62,382 nt of DNA. Source: Sphingomonadaceae bacterium. GTDB taxonomy: Bacteria; Pseudomonadota; Alphaproteobacteria; Sphingomonadales; Sphingomonadaceae. The position numbers and the translations under genes were made by a program. Positions 16,387-26,365 of this stretch are shown piece by piece (within the stretch, counting starts at the first letter, position 1; each line of letters opens with the position of its first letter). The stretch lies in the NCBI GenBank assembly GCA_947477745.1, contig CANJUF010000016.1, positions 1-62,382 of the forward strand, in the 5' to 3' direction. Under the pieces are notes generated by a model. The model was not told the DNA's origin, ran no database searches, and saw nothing but the letters and a program-made list of their open reading frames with translations.

Positions 16387-16899
16387 TCAGCGGCAATCCT
16401 CGATTACGCGGCTGACTTCCGGCCAGCTTGGCACATAAAGCGTCGTCAGCCCCGCCACTTCCACCGCGAAATGGCCGCGGCTGAATGCCATGGCATCGAG
16501 CAGCGGATCGCGCGCCGGCAGCGTAACCGCAATCTCGTTTGCCGATCCGGCGCCGCTTAGCGTCCGCGTCATCGCCGAAGTGCTGATCGACATCGGCACC
16601 GGTCCTTCGCCGCTGCCGCGCCGGGCGAGCACCACGTTGCCCTGCTCGCAGCGGAGGCTGAACAGGCCTTGCGCAAAGGTGGCGGCAGAACGACCGCCTG
16701 CATTGCTCCATACCCAATCACCCGGCGTTGCCCGCGCCTCGCGCCAATCGGGCACGTGCCGCTGGGGAGGCGGTGCCGGCGTCGATGTCGGGCTTGGCTT
16801 TGGCGCCGGCACCACGCGCTGCTCGGAGCAGGCGCTCGCCATCAGCAGGCCGATCAGCGGCAGGCCAAGGGCCAAAGCACGGGAAACAATTGCCTTCAT
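16387..16899 (-). CDS. Putative lipoprotein of unknown function
   Basis: A 170-residue exported protein. Positively charged start, hydrophobic stretch and lipobox LMASAC put the acylated Cys at about residue 19; a proline/threonine-rich spacer (PAPKPSPTSTPAPPPQ) follows, then a domain with VWSNAGGRSAATFAQG and CEQGNVVLARRG ending in VIEDC. Two cysteines in the mature domain could form a disulfide. I do not recognise a family name. ATG 16899 is preferred to the adjacent ATG 16902 because AGGGG is then better spaced. Its start region faces the start region of tlyA on the other strand. Confidence 0.7.
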   Translation of the reverse strand: MKAIVSRALALGLPLIGLLMASACSEQRVVPAPKPSPTSTPAPPPQRHVPDWREARATPGDWVWSNAGGRSAATFAQGLFSLRCEQGNVVLARRGSGEGPVPMSISTSAMTRTLSGAGSANEIAVTLPARDPLLDAMAFSRGHFAVEVAGLTTLYVPSWPEVSRVIEDCR

Positions 16900-16957
16900 C
16901 ATGCCCCTATGGAATGACAAGCCCGCGCTCACAAGAGCCGCCGATCAACGAGTTGCC

Positions 16958-17725
16958 GTGTCCAAGCCCCATCCTGTCGCCAAGGCCACCGCGGGCAAGA
17001 CGCGGGTCGATCAGTTGCTGGTCGAGCGCGGGCTTGCCGAAAGCCGCAGCCGCGCCGCTGCGCTGGTGCTCGCAGGCCTCGTTTTTTCGGGCGAGACCAA
17101 GATAGCCAAGGCGGGCCAGCAAATGGCGAACGACGCTGCCCTGGAGGTGCGCGGGCGCGATCATCCCTGGGTTTCGCGCGGCGGAATCAAGCTTGCTCAT
17201 GCTCTGGATCATTTCGGCCTCGATCCGGCAGGCGCAATTGCAATGGACGTGGGCAGTTCGACCGGCGGCTTTACCGATGTGCTGCTCTCGCGCGGCGCGG
17301 CGCACGTGTTTGCAGTCGATTCGGGCACCAACCAGCTCGCCTGGAAGCTGCGGCAAGACCCGCGCGTAACCGTTCTGGAGAAGACCAGCGCGCGGGTATT
17401 GACCCGAGATCACATCGACCGGGAGTGTGACTGGGTGGTGTGCGACGCGAGCTTCATTTCGCTTGCCAAGGTTCTCGAAGTGCCGCTGTCGCTGGCCGCT
17501 CCGAGTTGCACCCTTGTCGCGCTAATCAAGCCGCAGTTCGAGGTGGGCAAGGGCGAGGTCGGCAAGGGCGGGGTGGTGCGCGACCCAGCGCTGCACGCTC
17601 GCGTTTGCGAGGAGGTGCGCGCATGGCTCAGGGCCAAGGGCTGGCAGGTTGAAGGCGTTGTCGAAAGCCCGATCACCGGGCCGGAAGGCAATGTCGAGTT
17701 CCTGATTTGCGCGCGGCGGGGGTAG
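16958..17725 (+). CDS. tlyA: TlyA-family rRNA 2'-O-methyltransferase
   Basis: TlyA methylates 16S/23S rRNA ribose (family role; some members are called hemolysins). The 255-residue protein has an N-terminal S4 RNA-binding domain (KTRVDQLLVERGLAESRSRA) and a Rossmann methyltransferase domain with AMDVGSSTGGFTDVLLSRGA (SAM loop) and ALIKPQFEVGKGEVGKGG. The GTG at 16958 gives the usual short N-terminus before KTRVDQLL. An in-frame ATG at 16901 would add 19 residues and overlap the start codons of the divergent lipoprotein gene, so it is less likely, though the ribosome site at either start is weak. Confidence 0.9.
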   Translation: MSKPHPVAKATAGKTRVDQLLVERGLAESRSRAAALVLAGLVFSGETKIAKAGQQMANDAALEVRGRDHPWVSRGGIKLAHALDHFGLDPAGAIAMDVGSSTGGFTDVLLSRGAAHVFAVDSGTNQLAWKLRQDPRVTVLEKTSARVLTRDHIDRECDWVVCDASFISLAKVLEVPLSLAAPSCTLVALIKPQFEVGKGEVGKGGVVRDPALHARVCEEVRAWLRAKGWQVEGVVESPITGPEGNVEFLICARRG

Positions 17726-17798
17726 TGAAAGTTGCCAGCGTGCCCGCGCCGCTGCACAACACGCCGCGAAACAGCATGATTCGTGGAGATTGCGCTGA

Positions 17799-18356
17799 AT
17801 GAACATGATCGCATCTCGGTGGCAGCTTCGTACGAGCTTCATTCGCTGGTCGTTGTTGCTCGTTCCGCTGATCATCCTGCTGGGCGTGGTTTCGGGTCAG
17901 CTGTCAGGCAGCGGATCGGACAGCGCCTGGTTCAGCGCACTGAAGATGCCCGCAACCTATCCGCCCGGATGGCTGTTCGGCGTGGTCTGGACGGTGCTTT
18001 ACGCCCTGATGGGTTTCGCTTTGGCAATCGTCGCGTCGGCAAAAGGTGCGCGGGGGCGCGGCGCGGCGGTGCTGGCGTTCATTGTGCAATTGGTGCTCAA
18101 TCTAGCTTGGTCACCGATGTTCTTCGGCTATCACCAGATCAGCGGCGCTCTATTCCTTATCGCCGTGCTCGATGTGGCGGTGATCGTCACCATCGCGCTG
18201 TTCTGGCGGATTCGCCGTTCGGCAGCCTTGCTGATGCTGCCCTATCTCGCCTGGATCCTGTTCGCGACGCTGCTCAACTGGCAAATCCTCGATGCCAATC
18301 GCGGCCTTGACGGGAAGCAGGACTATTCGGGCGCAATCGGGCGATACGAATTTTAG
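17799..18356 (+). CDS. tspO: TspO/MBR family tryptophan-rich sensory protein
   Basis: A 185-residue membrane protein with five hydrophobic segments (about 14-36, 63-81, 89-108, 116-135, 142-160). Conserved TspO stretches are visible: MPATYPPGWLFGVVWTVLYA (about 49-68) and LNLAWSPMFFGYH. TspO binds porphyrins and, in photosynthetic alphaproteobacteria, tunes tetrapyrrole and oxidative-stress responses. Loop residue identities fit the family. A longer C-terminus (GLDGKQDYSGAIGRYEF) follows the last helix. It stands 73 bases after tlyA and could be co-transcribed. Confidence 0.9.
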   Translation: MNMIASRWQLRTSFIRWSLLLVPLIILLGVVSGQLSGSGSDSAWFSALKMPATYPPGWLFGVVWTVLYALMGFALAIVASAKGARGRGAAVLAFIVQLVLNLAWSPMFFGYHQISGALFLIAVLDVAVIVTIALFWRIRRSAALLMLPYLAWILFATLLNWQILDANRGLDGKQDYSGAIGRYEF

Positions 18357-18402
18357 GGCCGCACATCTTGAAGCCCGCCACCGCGAAGGTCATTTAACCG
18401 CC

Positions 18403-18684
18403 ATGCAAAGCGAAAACCCTCTGATCGCCGACTTCGTCAAGCTGATGAACAGCGCCGCCGGAACGCTTGCGGGCATGGGCCGCGAGGCGCGCGATTCGGC
18501 GCGCGAGCACTTCAAGGAAACGATGGGCGGAATGGATTTCGTCAGCCGCGAGGAGTTCGACGCGGTCAAGGACATGGCTGCCAGGGCGCGCGAGGAAAAC
18601 GAATCTCTCAAGGAGCGTCTGGCGGCGCTTGAAGCCAGCGTATTCGGACACGAAAAGCCCAAGCCGAAGACCAAGCGCGGCTGA
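18403..18684 (+). CDS. Accessory factor UbiK / BMFP-type coiled-coil protein
   Basis: A 93-residue helical protein with a Brucella-membrane-fusogenic-protein layout: an amphipathic N-terminal half (FVKLMNSAAGTLAGMGREAR) and a C-terminal trimeric coiled coil (VSREEFDAVKDMAARAREENESLKERLAALEA), ending in a Lys-rich tail. UbiK homologues help the aerobic ubiquinone-synthesis complex with lipids. The ATG at 18403 is the only start that keeps the amphipathic helix at the N-terminus; no strong ribosome site precedes it. Confidence 0.8.
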   Translation: MQSENPLIADFVKLMNSAAGTLAGMGREARDSAREHFKETMGGMDFVSREEFDAVKDMAARAREENESLKERLAALEASVFGHEKPKPKTKRG

Positions 18685-18752
18685 TAACGGCAGGCGCGCG
18701 GGGAACGACTTCGCGGCGGATTTGTTTTGCCCTGCAAAGGGTCATTTTTCCG

Positions 18753-19040
18753 ATGTTCACGCAGCTCAATCCGACGCTCCCCGTCCATGTTCTCGAACGG
18801 GGCGATGCCTATGCAATTGGCGTGATCGACTATGGCCAGGAGCACAACCTGATCTGGGTCACCGTGCTTAACGAAACCGGCGAAGTGTGGTGCGCGCCAA
18901 ACCCGATGGTTCGATTCGGCAAGAACTGGACGATGGGCCGCAAGGAGCATCATCTTGTCACCCAGTCCAAGCGCCGCGAGCGAGAGCCAGCCGGCACGGC
19001 GGGATTGTGCGACACCTGCACCGAGACTGCCCGCGCCTGA
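18753..19040 (+). CDS. Conserved hypothetical small soluble protein
   Basis: A 95-residue protein I cannot assign. It lacks signal and membrane segments. The sequence runs through LERGDAYAIGVIDYGQEHNLIWVTVLNETGEVWCAPNP, a compact beta-rich pattern, and ends with a charged tail containing CDTC, a possible half zinc site. It is transcribed with tlyA-tspO-ubiK upstream and recO 42 bases downstream, so a housekeeping role alongside repair or translation genes is possible but unproven. Confidence 0.65.
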   Translation: MFTQLNPTLPVHVLERGDAYAIGVIDYGQEHNLIWVTVLNETGEVWCAPNPMVRFGKNWTMGRKEHHLVTQSKRREREPAGTAGLCDTCTETARA

Positions 19041-19082
19041 TCGTCCCTTGCGGCGCAAAGCTGCATCTTCCACACCGCGCTG

Positions 19083-19691
19083 ATGCACATCCGCGCCCCG
19101 GCCATCGTTTGCGCAAACCGTCCGCATGGGGAAACGGCCGGAATCGTGCGTCTCCTCACCGCCGATCACGGCATGGTGGCGGGCTATGTCGCGGGCGCGC
19201 GAGGCCGAACTTTGCGCCCGGTGCTGATCCCCGGCAATCTGGTGGACGCCGAACTGAGGTCGCGTTCGGCCAGCCAGCTTCCCTTCGCCCGGCTTGAACT
19301 GGTGCAAAGCCGCGGCCCCTGGCTGAGCGAGCCGCTTCCGGCCGCCGCGATCAGCTGGACGACGGCGCTTGCCGCCGCCACGCTGCCAGAGCGTCAGCCT
19401 TATCCCGCGCTTTACGAGGCGCTTGCCGCCCTGCTCGAGGCGGTTTGCGTCGCTCCGTCGGCCCGGCGCTGGGCGGTACCGCTACTCTCGTTCGAGGTGC
19501 TGCTGCTGCGCGAGCTGGGATACGGCCTGTCGGCGCGCCGTCCCGATGAAAGCGATTGGCCCGCCTTCCTTGCCGCATTTGATGCTCTTGGCCGCCAGCT
19601 CGAACGCTACCCGCTTGCCGAGCGGCGCAGCGATGTTATGGCGGCGCGCGCCATGCTGCGCTCGCGGCTGGCAAGGATCGAAGGCGGTTGA
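19083..19691 (+). CDS. recO: DNA repair protein RecO
   Basis: RecO anneals single-stranded DNA and with RecR loads RecA in the RecF pathway. The 202-residue protein starts with an OB-fold domain ([28 protein letters not shown], split pattern typical of the family) and [10 protein letters not shown], followed by a helical domain with [15 protein letters not shown]. It is somewhat shorter than the usual 230-250 residues, with the C-terminal part reduced and no zinc-finger cysteines, as in many sphingomonads. The recO stop and the leuB start are two bases apart. Confidence 0.88.
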   Translation: MHIRAPAIVCANRPHGETAGIVRLLTADHGMVAGYVAGARGRTLRPVLIPGNLVDAELRSRSASQLPFARLELVQSRGPWLSEPLPAAAISWTTALAAATLPERQPYPALYEALAALLEAVCVAPSARRWAVPLLSFEVLLLRELGYGLSARRPDESDWPAFLAAFDALGRQLERYPLAERRSDVMAARAMLRSRLARIEGG

Positions 19692-19693
19692 AC

Positions 19694-20752
<1,059 letters not shown>

Positions 20753-20802
20753 ACCATAACGGCTTGTTTACTCCTGCCGTTTATCGGGCAGGGGGTATGG
20801 AC

Positions 20803-21984
20803 ATGTCTAATCCCGATCTCGCCCAACTGGCCGATTTCGCGCAGCGCGCCGATACGACGACCAAGCCGCTAGAGCTCGCGATCGTCCTTCCCACCTTCAA
20901 CGAGCGCGGCAATCTGGCCTCGCTGGTTGAGCGGCTGGACGACGCTCTCGCGGGGATTTCGTGGGAAGCGATCTTCGTCGACGATAACAGCCCGGATGGC
21001 ACATCGGACGAAGCGCGCAAGATTTCGCAGCATGACCGCCGCGTGCGTGTGCTTCACCGCATTGGCAGGCGCGGGCTGGCTTCCGCCGCGATCGAGGGCA
21101 TGATGGCGACCGCCGCGCCCGTGGTCGCAGTGATGGACGCCGACCATCAGCACGATCCCGCCTTGCTGCCCGGCATGCTCAAGGCCGTGGCGAGCGGGGA
21201 ATACGACGTCGCCGTCGCTTCGCGCTTTGCCGAAGGGGCCAGCACCGAGCAGTGGGGCCGGCCCGACCGGGTGCGCGCCTCGAACATTGCCAACGCCATC
21301 GCCCGCAAGGTGACAGGCGTCGAACTTTCCGATCCGATGAGCGGCTATTTCATGCTGCGCGCCGAAAGCCTGCGCGCCGCCGCGCCCAATCTTTCGGGCG
21401 TGGGTTTCAAGATCCTGCTCGATATCCTCGCCACCTCCGATCAGACCATGCGGATCAAGGAATTTCCACTGAACTTTGCCGCGCGCGCCGAAGGAGAAAG
21501 CAAGCTGGACCGCACCGTGGTGTTCGAATTCCTCGTCGGACTTTACGACAAGTGGCTCGGCAGGATCATTCCCACCCGTTTCGCCCTGTTCGGGACGATC
21601 GGCGCTGTGGGCGTGGTGGTCCACATGGCGATACTTTCCGCCTTCCTCACGCTCGCCGGAGAGGGTTTGCGCGGGAATGTCGTCACCAATTTCGAATTGG
21701 GACAAACAATCGCTGCCTTGGTGGCGATGACCTTCAACTTCTTCCTCAACAATGCGCTGACCTATGCCGACAAGCGCCTGACCGGCGCGGCGGCTCTGAT
21801 GCGCGGCTGGATCAAGTTCGGCGTGACCTGCTCGGTCGGCCTGCTCGCCAATGTCGGCGTTGCGGCGGTGCTGGTGCGCTTCGGCTTCCACGAATATCCG
21901 GCCGCGCTGGCGGGGATCGTCATCGGTTCGGTGTGGAATTTCGCGCTCAGCTCCAAATTCGTCTGGGGCCGTTACGGCACCTGA
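20803..21984 (+). CDS. Glycosyltransferase family 2 fused to a GtrA-like membrane domain
   Basis: A 393-residue fusion. Residues about 25-250 are a dolichyl-phosphate-mannose-synthase-like GT2 domain (VLPTFNERGNLASLVERL, the acidic motif VDDNSPDGT, MDADHQHDP). Residues about 270-390 are a GtrA/DPMS-like domain with four membrane spans (FALFGTIGAVGVVVHMAIL, FNFFLNNALTYADKRLTG). Such enzymes charge polyprenyl phosphate with a sugar on the cytoplasmic face and help flip it. The ATG at 20803 has AGGGGG seven bases upstream, better than the ATG at 20797. The GT39-type mannosyltransferase at 22339 would be a natural user of the lipid-linked sugar. Confidence 0.9.
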   Translation: MSNPDLAQLADFAQRADTTTKPLELAIVLPTFNERGNLASLVERLDDALAGISWEAIFVDDNSPDGTSDEARKISQHDRRVRVLHRIGRRGLASAAIEGMMATAAPVVAVMDADHQHDPALLPGMLKAVASGEYDVAVASRFAEGASTEQWGRPDRVRASNIANAIARKVTGVELSDPMSGYFMLRAESLRAAAPNLSGVGFKILLDILATSDQTMRIKEFPLNFAARAEGESKLDRTVVFEFLVGLYDKWLGRIIPTRFALFGTIGAVGVVVHMAILSAFLTLAGEGLRGNVVTNFELGQTIAALVAMTFNFFLNNALTYADKRLTGAAALMRGWIKFGVTCSVGLLANVGVAAVLVRFGFHEYPAALAGIVIGSVWNFALSSKFVWGRYGT

Positions 21985-22081
21985 TTTTTCAGCCGCTTTC
22001 GTCCCGGATTGATCGAGCGCAATGCCTTGCGCTGCATGACGCCGCACGTTGTCCTTCACAGACATTCTGGAAGGAGCGACA

Positions 22082-22333
22082 ATGGGACACACCCCGCACG
22101 AATTGCACGACGAATTCCCGGACGACGCCGGGCTGCTGCACGATCTGAAGGTGTCCGACAGCCACTTCAAATTTGTTGCCGACCGCTACCATGAGGTAAA
22201 TCGCGCGATCCACCGGATTGAGGTCGAAGTGGAGCATGCATCGGACTCGCGGCTCGAAGACTTGAAGAAGCAGCGCTTGTCGATGCTTGATGAAGTGTCA
22301 CAGATACTGACAAAGGCAAAGCTGGCCGTTTGA
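22082..22333 (+). CDS. YdcH family (DUF465) small coiled-coil protein
   Basis: An 83-residue helical protein matching the DUF465/YdcH pattern: HDEFPDDAGLLHDLKVSDSH, then FVADRYHEVNRAIHRIE and a basic helix ending LEDLKKQRLSMLDEVSQIL. The family is widespread in proteobacteria, and its function is unknown. The ATG follows GGAGCGACA. It converges on the GT39 gene with only five bases between stops. Confidence 0.85.
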   Translation: MGHTPHELHDEFPDDAGLLHDLKVSDSHFKFVADRYHEVNRAIHRIEVEVEHASDSRLEDLKKQRLSMLDEVSQILTKAKLAV

Positions 22334-22338
22334 CCGGA

Positions 22339-23589
22339 TCACCTCCAACTGTCGAGCCACATCCAGCGCTCGAAGGCCGTCTTGTCGGCGAGCGGGGCGG
22401 CGGACAGGATTGGCCAGAACCACGCAAACATCGCGAGTGATCCTGCCAGCATGGTCAGGCTCGCCGCGCGAAGTAGCCCAGCTTTGCGCCACGCCGCATC
22501 GAGCGCCAGCGCCAGCGCCCCCATCAGGAACACGCCGGGCAGCAGGTAGTGATAGTAGAACTGCACCGGCTTTCCCGAGACGAGCCACAGACCAAGGGTA
22601 GATACATAGCAGACTGTCATGGCTAGTGCATCGGATCGCCCGCGCATTACGCTCGCCCACAGGCACCAGGCCAGCGCGGGCAGGCCCATCAGCATGGTCA
22701 GCGGATTGCCCAGCAGCAGAACGCCTCGCTGTGCGCCGTCGGTTGGCTCGTAGAGGTACCAGATTGGCCGCAGGTCGAGCGTCCACTGCCACCAGCGGCT
22801 CTGGTAAGTGTGAAAGGTGGTTACGCTGTCCTGCAAGGCGATCATGCGTTGGTGCAGCGCCACAAAGCCGAGCGGGTGCGCCGGATCGGCATCACCCGAA
22901 TAGAAGAAGGCGGGTGTGAAGGTCAGCCAGTAGAGCGAAAGTGGCAGGACCCCAAGCCATACGAAGGCCTCGGCGAGCGTGATTTGCGCCACGCGATCAT
23001 CCCGGCGCATCTTTAGCACCAGAAAGGCGAGCCCGGGCAGGACCGCGAGCGGCACCGCGTTCCACTTGGACGCCATGGCAAGGCCCATTGCAACGCCCGC
23101 TCCCGCCAGCCTCAGGCGCTGGCGCGGGCTGCTGAGCGCCGCCGCGAACTGCCACAGGCCGACCAGCGCCAGGCTTGCCGCGAAAATGTCGAGCATGGCG
23201 ATACGGCTTTGCACGAACCACATGAAATTGCCGGCGAGCAGCAGCATGGCGAACAGGCTCGCCGCGCGCCGCTTGCCCAGGTGCCACACCAGCCGGCCGA
23301 AGGCGAACAGCCCCAGCGTTCCGGCCAGAGCCGAAGGCAAGCGCCAGGCCAGCGGATGGTCGCCAAGCAGCGCAATCGACGCGGCCAGAATCTCCTTGGC
23401 AAACAGAGGATGCTCGCGGTTGGCTGGCGTGAGTTCCAGAAGGTGCCGCGCTGCCGGGACGTAATGCGTCTCATCGAAATAGGGATGGCCGGGGATGCCG
23501 ATGCCGATCAGCACCAGCGCGAGGTATGCTAGCGCTATCAGCGCCAGCCACGCACGCGGATCGCTCTCACCTTTTGCCGGCTGGTTCAT
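22339..23589 (-). CDS. Glycosyltransferase family 39 (PMT-type) membrane mannosyltransferase
   Basis: A 416-residue integral membrane protein with about ten hydrophobic segments. The N-terminal loop has HPYFDETHYVPAARHLL, containing the DE catalytic/metal motif of C-type glycosyltransferases, then NREHPLFAKEI. FMWFVQSRIAMLDIF and ASKWNAVPLAVLPGLAFL are typical of the protein O-mannosyltransferase family. It should transfer a sugar from polyprenyl phosphate in the periplasm, to protein or envelope glycan. The start at 23589 leaves a 76-base divergent gap to metZ. Confidence 0.88.
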   Translation of the reverse strand: MNQPAKGESDPRAWLALIALAYLALVLIGIGIPGHPYFDETHYVPAARHLLELTPANREHPLFAKEILAASIALLGDHPLAWRLPSALAGTLGLFAFGRLVWHLGKRRAASLFAMLLLAGNFMWFVQSRIAMLDIFAASLALVGLWQFAAALSSPRQRLRLAGAGVAMGLAMASKWNAVPLAVLPGLAFLVLKMRRDDRVAQITLAEAFVWLGVLPLSLYWLTFTPAFFYSGDADPAHPLGFVALHQRMIALQDSVTTFHTYQSRWWQWTLDLRPIWYLYEPTDGAQRGVLLLGNPLTMLMGLPALAWCLWASVMRGRSDALAMTVCYVSTLGLWLVSGKPVQFYYHYLLPGVFLMGALALALDAAWRKAGLLRAASLTMLAGSLAMFAWFWPILSAAPLADKTAFERWMWLDSWR

Positions 23590-23665
23590 CGATGCCGGTC
23601 TACCGGGCGTGCCGGAGGGCGGCAATCGCTTGCGCGGGCGCGGCTGCGCTTTTAGAGGCTTGGCG

Positions 23666-24874
23666 ATGAAGAGAACCACCGGACGGGACCGTTCCGTCAC
23701 CAGCAAATGGCGCCCCGCAACCCAAGCGGTGCGCGGCGGCACATGGCGCAGCGAACAGGGCGAGACGAGCGAGGCACTGTTCCTCACCTCGGGCTATTCC
23801 TATGACGATGCGGGAACGGCGGCTGCGCGCTTTGCCGGGCAGGACCCGGGCATGACCTATTCGCGCCTGCAGAACCCGACCGTTCAGATGCTCGAGGAGC
23901 GCATCGCGCTCATGGAAGGGGCCGAGGCGTGCCGCGTCCAGGCATCGGGCATGGCGGCAATGACTACGGCCCTGCTGTGCCAGCTTTCGGCGGGCGACCA
24001 TATCGTCTCGGCGCGGGCGGCTTTCGGATCTTGCCGCTGGCTGGTCGATACCCTGCTGCCGCGCTTCGGCATCGAATCGACGATCGTCGATGCGCGCGAC
24101 AATCACGCCTGGGAAGCGGCGATCCAGCCCAATACCAAGGTGTTTTTCTTCGAAACCCCGGCCAACCCGACGATGGACATCGCCGACATGGCGTACATTT
24201 GCGGCTTGGCGAAATCGCGCGGCATCCGTTCGGTGGTCGACAATGCCTTCTGCACGGCGGTGCTCCAGCGGCCGATGGAATTCGGCGCGGACGTTGTCGC
24301 CTATTCCGCGACCAAGATGATGGAGGGGCAGGGCCGCGTCATCGCCGGGGCAGTCTGCGGCAGCGCGGAATTCATCAACGATGTGTTGCTGCCGTTCCAG
24401 CGCAATACCGGGCCGATCCTCGCGCCGTTCAACGCCTGGGTCGTGCTCAAGGGGCTGGAAACGCTTGACCTCCGCATCCGCAGGCAGAGCGCCAATGCGC
24501 TCAAGGTCGGCAAGTTCCTCGAAGGCCGGGTGCCGGTTATCCTTCATCCCTGGCTCGACAGCCACCCCCAACAGAACCTCGCCAAGAAGCAGATGGACGA
24601 TTGCGGCCCGATCTTCAGCGTGGTCCTTGATGGCGGCAGGGAGCAAGCCCATGCATTGCTCGATGCGCTCGAACTGATCGATATCTCCAACAATATCGGC
24701 GATGCGCGCTCGCTGATGTGCCATAACGCCACGACCACGCATCACAACATGGGGCCGGAAGGCCGCGCCGAGATGGGCGTTTCCGAAGGTATGCTGCGGC
24801 TGAACGTCGGGCTTGAAGACCCTGACGATCTGATTGAGGACCTCGATCAGGCGCTGGCGAAGGCCGGGCTGTAA
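23666..24874 (+). CDS. metZ: O-succinylhomoserine sulfhydrylase
   Basis: MetZ makes homocysteine directly from O-succinylhomoserine and sulfide with PLP, the usual methionine route in alphaproteobacteria. The 402-residue protein has FLTSGYSYDDAGTAAARF, MTYSRLQNPTVQMLEERIALMEG split along the Cys/Met-metabolism family pattern, the cofactor lysine in YSATKMMEGQGR (about residue 212) and FETPANPTMDI. ATG 23666 follows GAGG. No SAM-II-type riboswitch could be recognised in the short leader. Confidence 0.93.
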   Translation: MKRTTGRDRSVTSKWRPATQAVRGGTWRSEQGETSEALFLTSGYSYDDAGTAAARFAGQDPGMTYSRLQNPTVQMLEERIALMEGAEACRVQASGMAAMTTALLCQLSAGDHIVSARAAFGSCRWLVDTLLPRFGIESTIVDARDNHAWEAAIQPNTKVFFFETPANPTMDIADMAYICGLAKSRGIRSVVDNAFCTAVLQRPMEFGADVVAYSATKMMEGQGRVIAGAVCGSAEFINDVLLPFQRNTGPILAPFNAWVVLKGLETLDLRIRRQSANALKVGKFLEGRVPVILHPWLDSHPQQNLAKKQMDDCGPIFSVVLDGGREQAHALLDALELIDISNNIGDARSLMCHNATTTHHNMGPEGRAEMGVSEGMLRLNVGLEDPDDLIEDLDQALAKAGL

Positions 24875-24954
24875 CGCGCGCCGCGCAGCCTGTGCAAAAG
24901 GGCATATGCAGCGCGGTTGTCGCGCCGGGCTTTCGTCGCTACGTTGACCGAGTC

Positions 24955-25389
24955 ATGAAGGAACTCTTCCAGCATACCGCCATCACCGATGGCATAGTCG
25001 TGCGCGTCGCGGTCAATTTCCTGCCCGAACAGTCGCGCATCGAGGCGGGCAAGTGGTTCTGGGTCTATCATATCCGCATCGAGAACGAATCGGCGCAGCC
25101 GGTCCAGCTGATGACGCGGCACTGGCGCATCACTGACGGCGCGGGCTCGGTAAACCTGGTCGAGGGGGACGGCGTGGTCGGTGAACAGCCGCTGCTCGCC
25201 CCCGGCCAGTCGCATGATTATGTCTCGGGCTGCCCGCTGCCGACCTCGCACGGCTCGATGGAGGGGCATTACACGTTCCGCGGGCAAGATGGCCGAGATA
25301 TCCGCGCCACTATCCCGTTCTTCCCGCTCTCTGCGCCTGCGGCGGCCGGGGCCACGGGCGTGAACCTGGTGCCCAAGAACAAGCCGTGA
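24955..25389 (+). CDS. apaG: ApaG domain protein
   Basis: A 144-residue all-beta immunoglobulin-like protein with the ApaG signatures YHIRIENESAQPVQLMTRHW, EGDGVVGEQPLLAPG and CPLPTSHGSMEGHYTF. The family has been linked to Mg/Co resistance and diadenosine tetraphosphate metabolism, but the biochemical role is unsettled. In E. coli apaG sits next to rsmA (ksgA); here ksgA is 30 kb away. ATG 24955 gives the normal N-terminus. The LysR regulator follows after 16 bases. Confidence 0.92.
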   Translation: MKELFQHTAITDGIVVRVAVNFLPEQSRIEAGKWFWVYHIRIENESAQPVQLMTRHWRITDGAGSVNLVEGDGVVGEQPLLAPGQSHDYVSGCPLPTSHGSMEGHYTFRGQDGRDIRATIPFFPLSAPAAAGATGVNLVPKNKP

Positions 25390-25405
25390 GCGCGCAAGCG
25401 CAGCG

Positions 25406-26197
25406 ATGAAGCGCACGCACCTGCCTCTCAATGCCTTGCGGGTGTTCGACGCCGCCGCGCGGCACCTCTCGTTTACCCGCGCCGCCGACGAGCTTGCTGT
25501 CACCCCGGCTGCAGTCGGCCAGCAGATCCGCGCATTGGAAGATGTGCTGGGCGTCGTGCTGTTTCGCCGCACCAGCAAGGGCCTTGAACTCACCGACGAG
25601 GCGCAGGCCGGGCTAGGCGCGCTGCGCTCGGGCTTTCTCCATTTCGAGGAAGCGGTGCAGGCGATGCAGGCGGGCCAGTCGAGCCATGTCTACACGATTG
25701 CCGGACCGCGCGAATTTGTCGCCGCCTGGCTTGCGCCGCGCCTTGCCAGTTTCCGCAAGGACAATCCGCAGGCGCGCTTCGTCATCGTCGATGGCGAGAC
25801 GACCGACTTTACCGAGGCGAACCTCGATGTCGCGATCCGCTGGACCGAAGGGCCGGGCGATCTCGAAGGCGCACCGCTTGGCCTGCCTGAGCGTGTCACC
25901 GTGGGCGAGGGCGAATGGATCGGCTGGCCCGGCGATGGCAACGACGATTCCGGCGATGAGGACAGCGTGCCTGCCATCATGGTCAGCGATGCCGGGCAGG
26001 CAGTCGCCGCTGCTCTCGCGGGCATGGGCAAGGCGCGCGTTCCCGCGCTGCTTGTTGCAGGCATGGCCGAGGCGGGCATGATCGATGTTGCGGGCAAGAG
26101 CGAGCCGTGCCGGCGCGGTTACTGGCTTGTCGCCCCGCGCCCGCAATGGCGGCAGAAGAAGGTGCAGTCGCTGGTCGCAGCATTGACAGCGCTCTGA
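25406..26197 (+). CDS. LysR family transcriptional regulator
   Basis: A 263-residue regulator. The N-terminal winged helix-turn-helix reads LNALRVFDAAARHLSFTRAADELAVTPAAVGQQIRALE (GcvA/AmpR-like), followed by a co-inducer-binding domain that is about 30 residues shorter than usual. An acidic insertion (GDGNDDSGDEDSVP, about 178-191) lies in the effector domain. Position after apaG gives no hint of its target; no palindromic T-N11-A site was pinned down upstream. Confidence 0.88.
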   Translation: MKRTHLPLNALRVFDAAARHLSFTRAADELAVTPAAVGQQIRALEDVLGVVLFRRTSKGLELTDEAQAGLGALRSGFLHFEEAVQAMQAGQSSHVYTIAGPREFVAAWLAPRLASFRKDNPQARFVIVDGETTDFTEANLDVAIRWTEGPGDLEGAPLGLPERVTVGEGEWIGWPGDGNDDSGDEDSVPAIMVSDAGQAVAAALAGMGKARVPALLVAGMAEAGMIDVAGKSEPCRRGYWLVAPRPQWRQKKVQSLVAALTAL

Positions 26198-26365
26198 CTG
26201 TATAGCCCGCTCCATGCGAATCAGGGTCGGCCGGGAACCATAATACCTGCCGTGCGTTTTCACGCCGGAGTCTCTTCATGCTGACGAAGCGTGAAATAGA
26301 TAGCTGATAACACTTACGTGAAATCTCGGGAGAGGACTCTGCAACACTTCGAAAGTGAGGGTCTT

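Noticed and set aside
23590..23665. Possible SAM-II riboswitch ahead of metZ
   Set aside because: SAM-II elements are common before alphaproteobacterial met genes, but the conserved pseudoknot bases could not be found in this 76-base gap.
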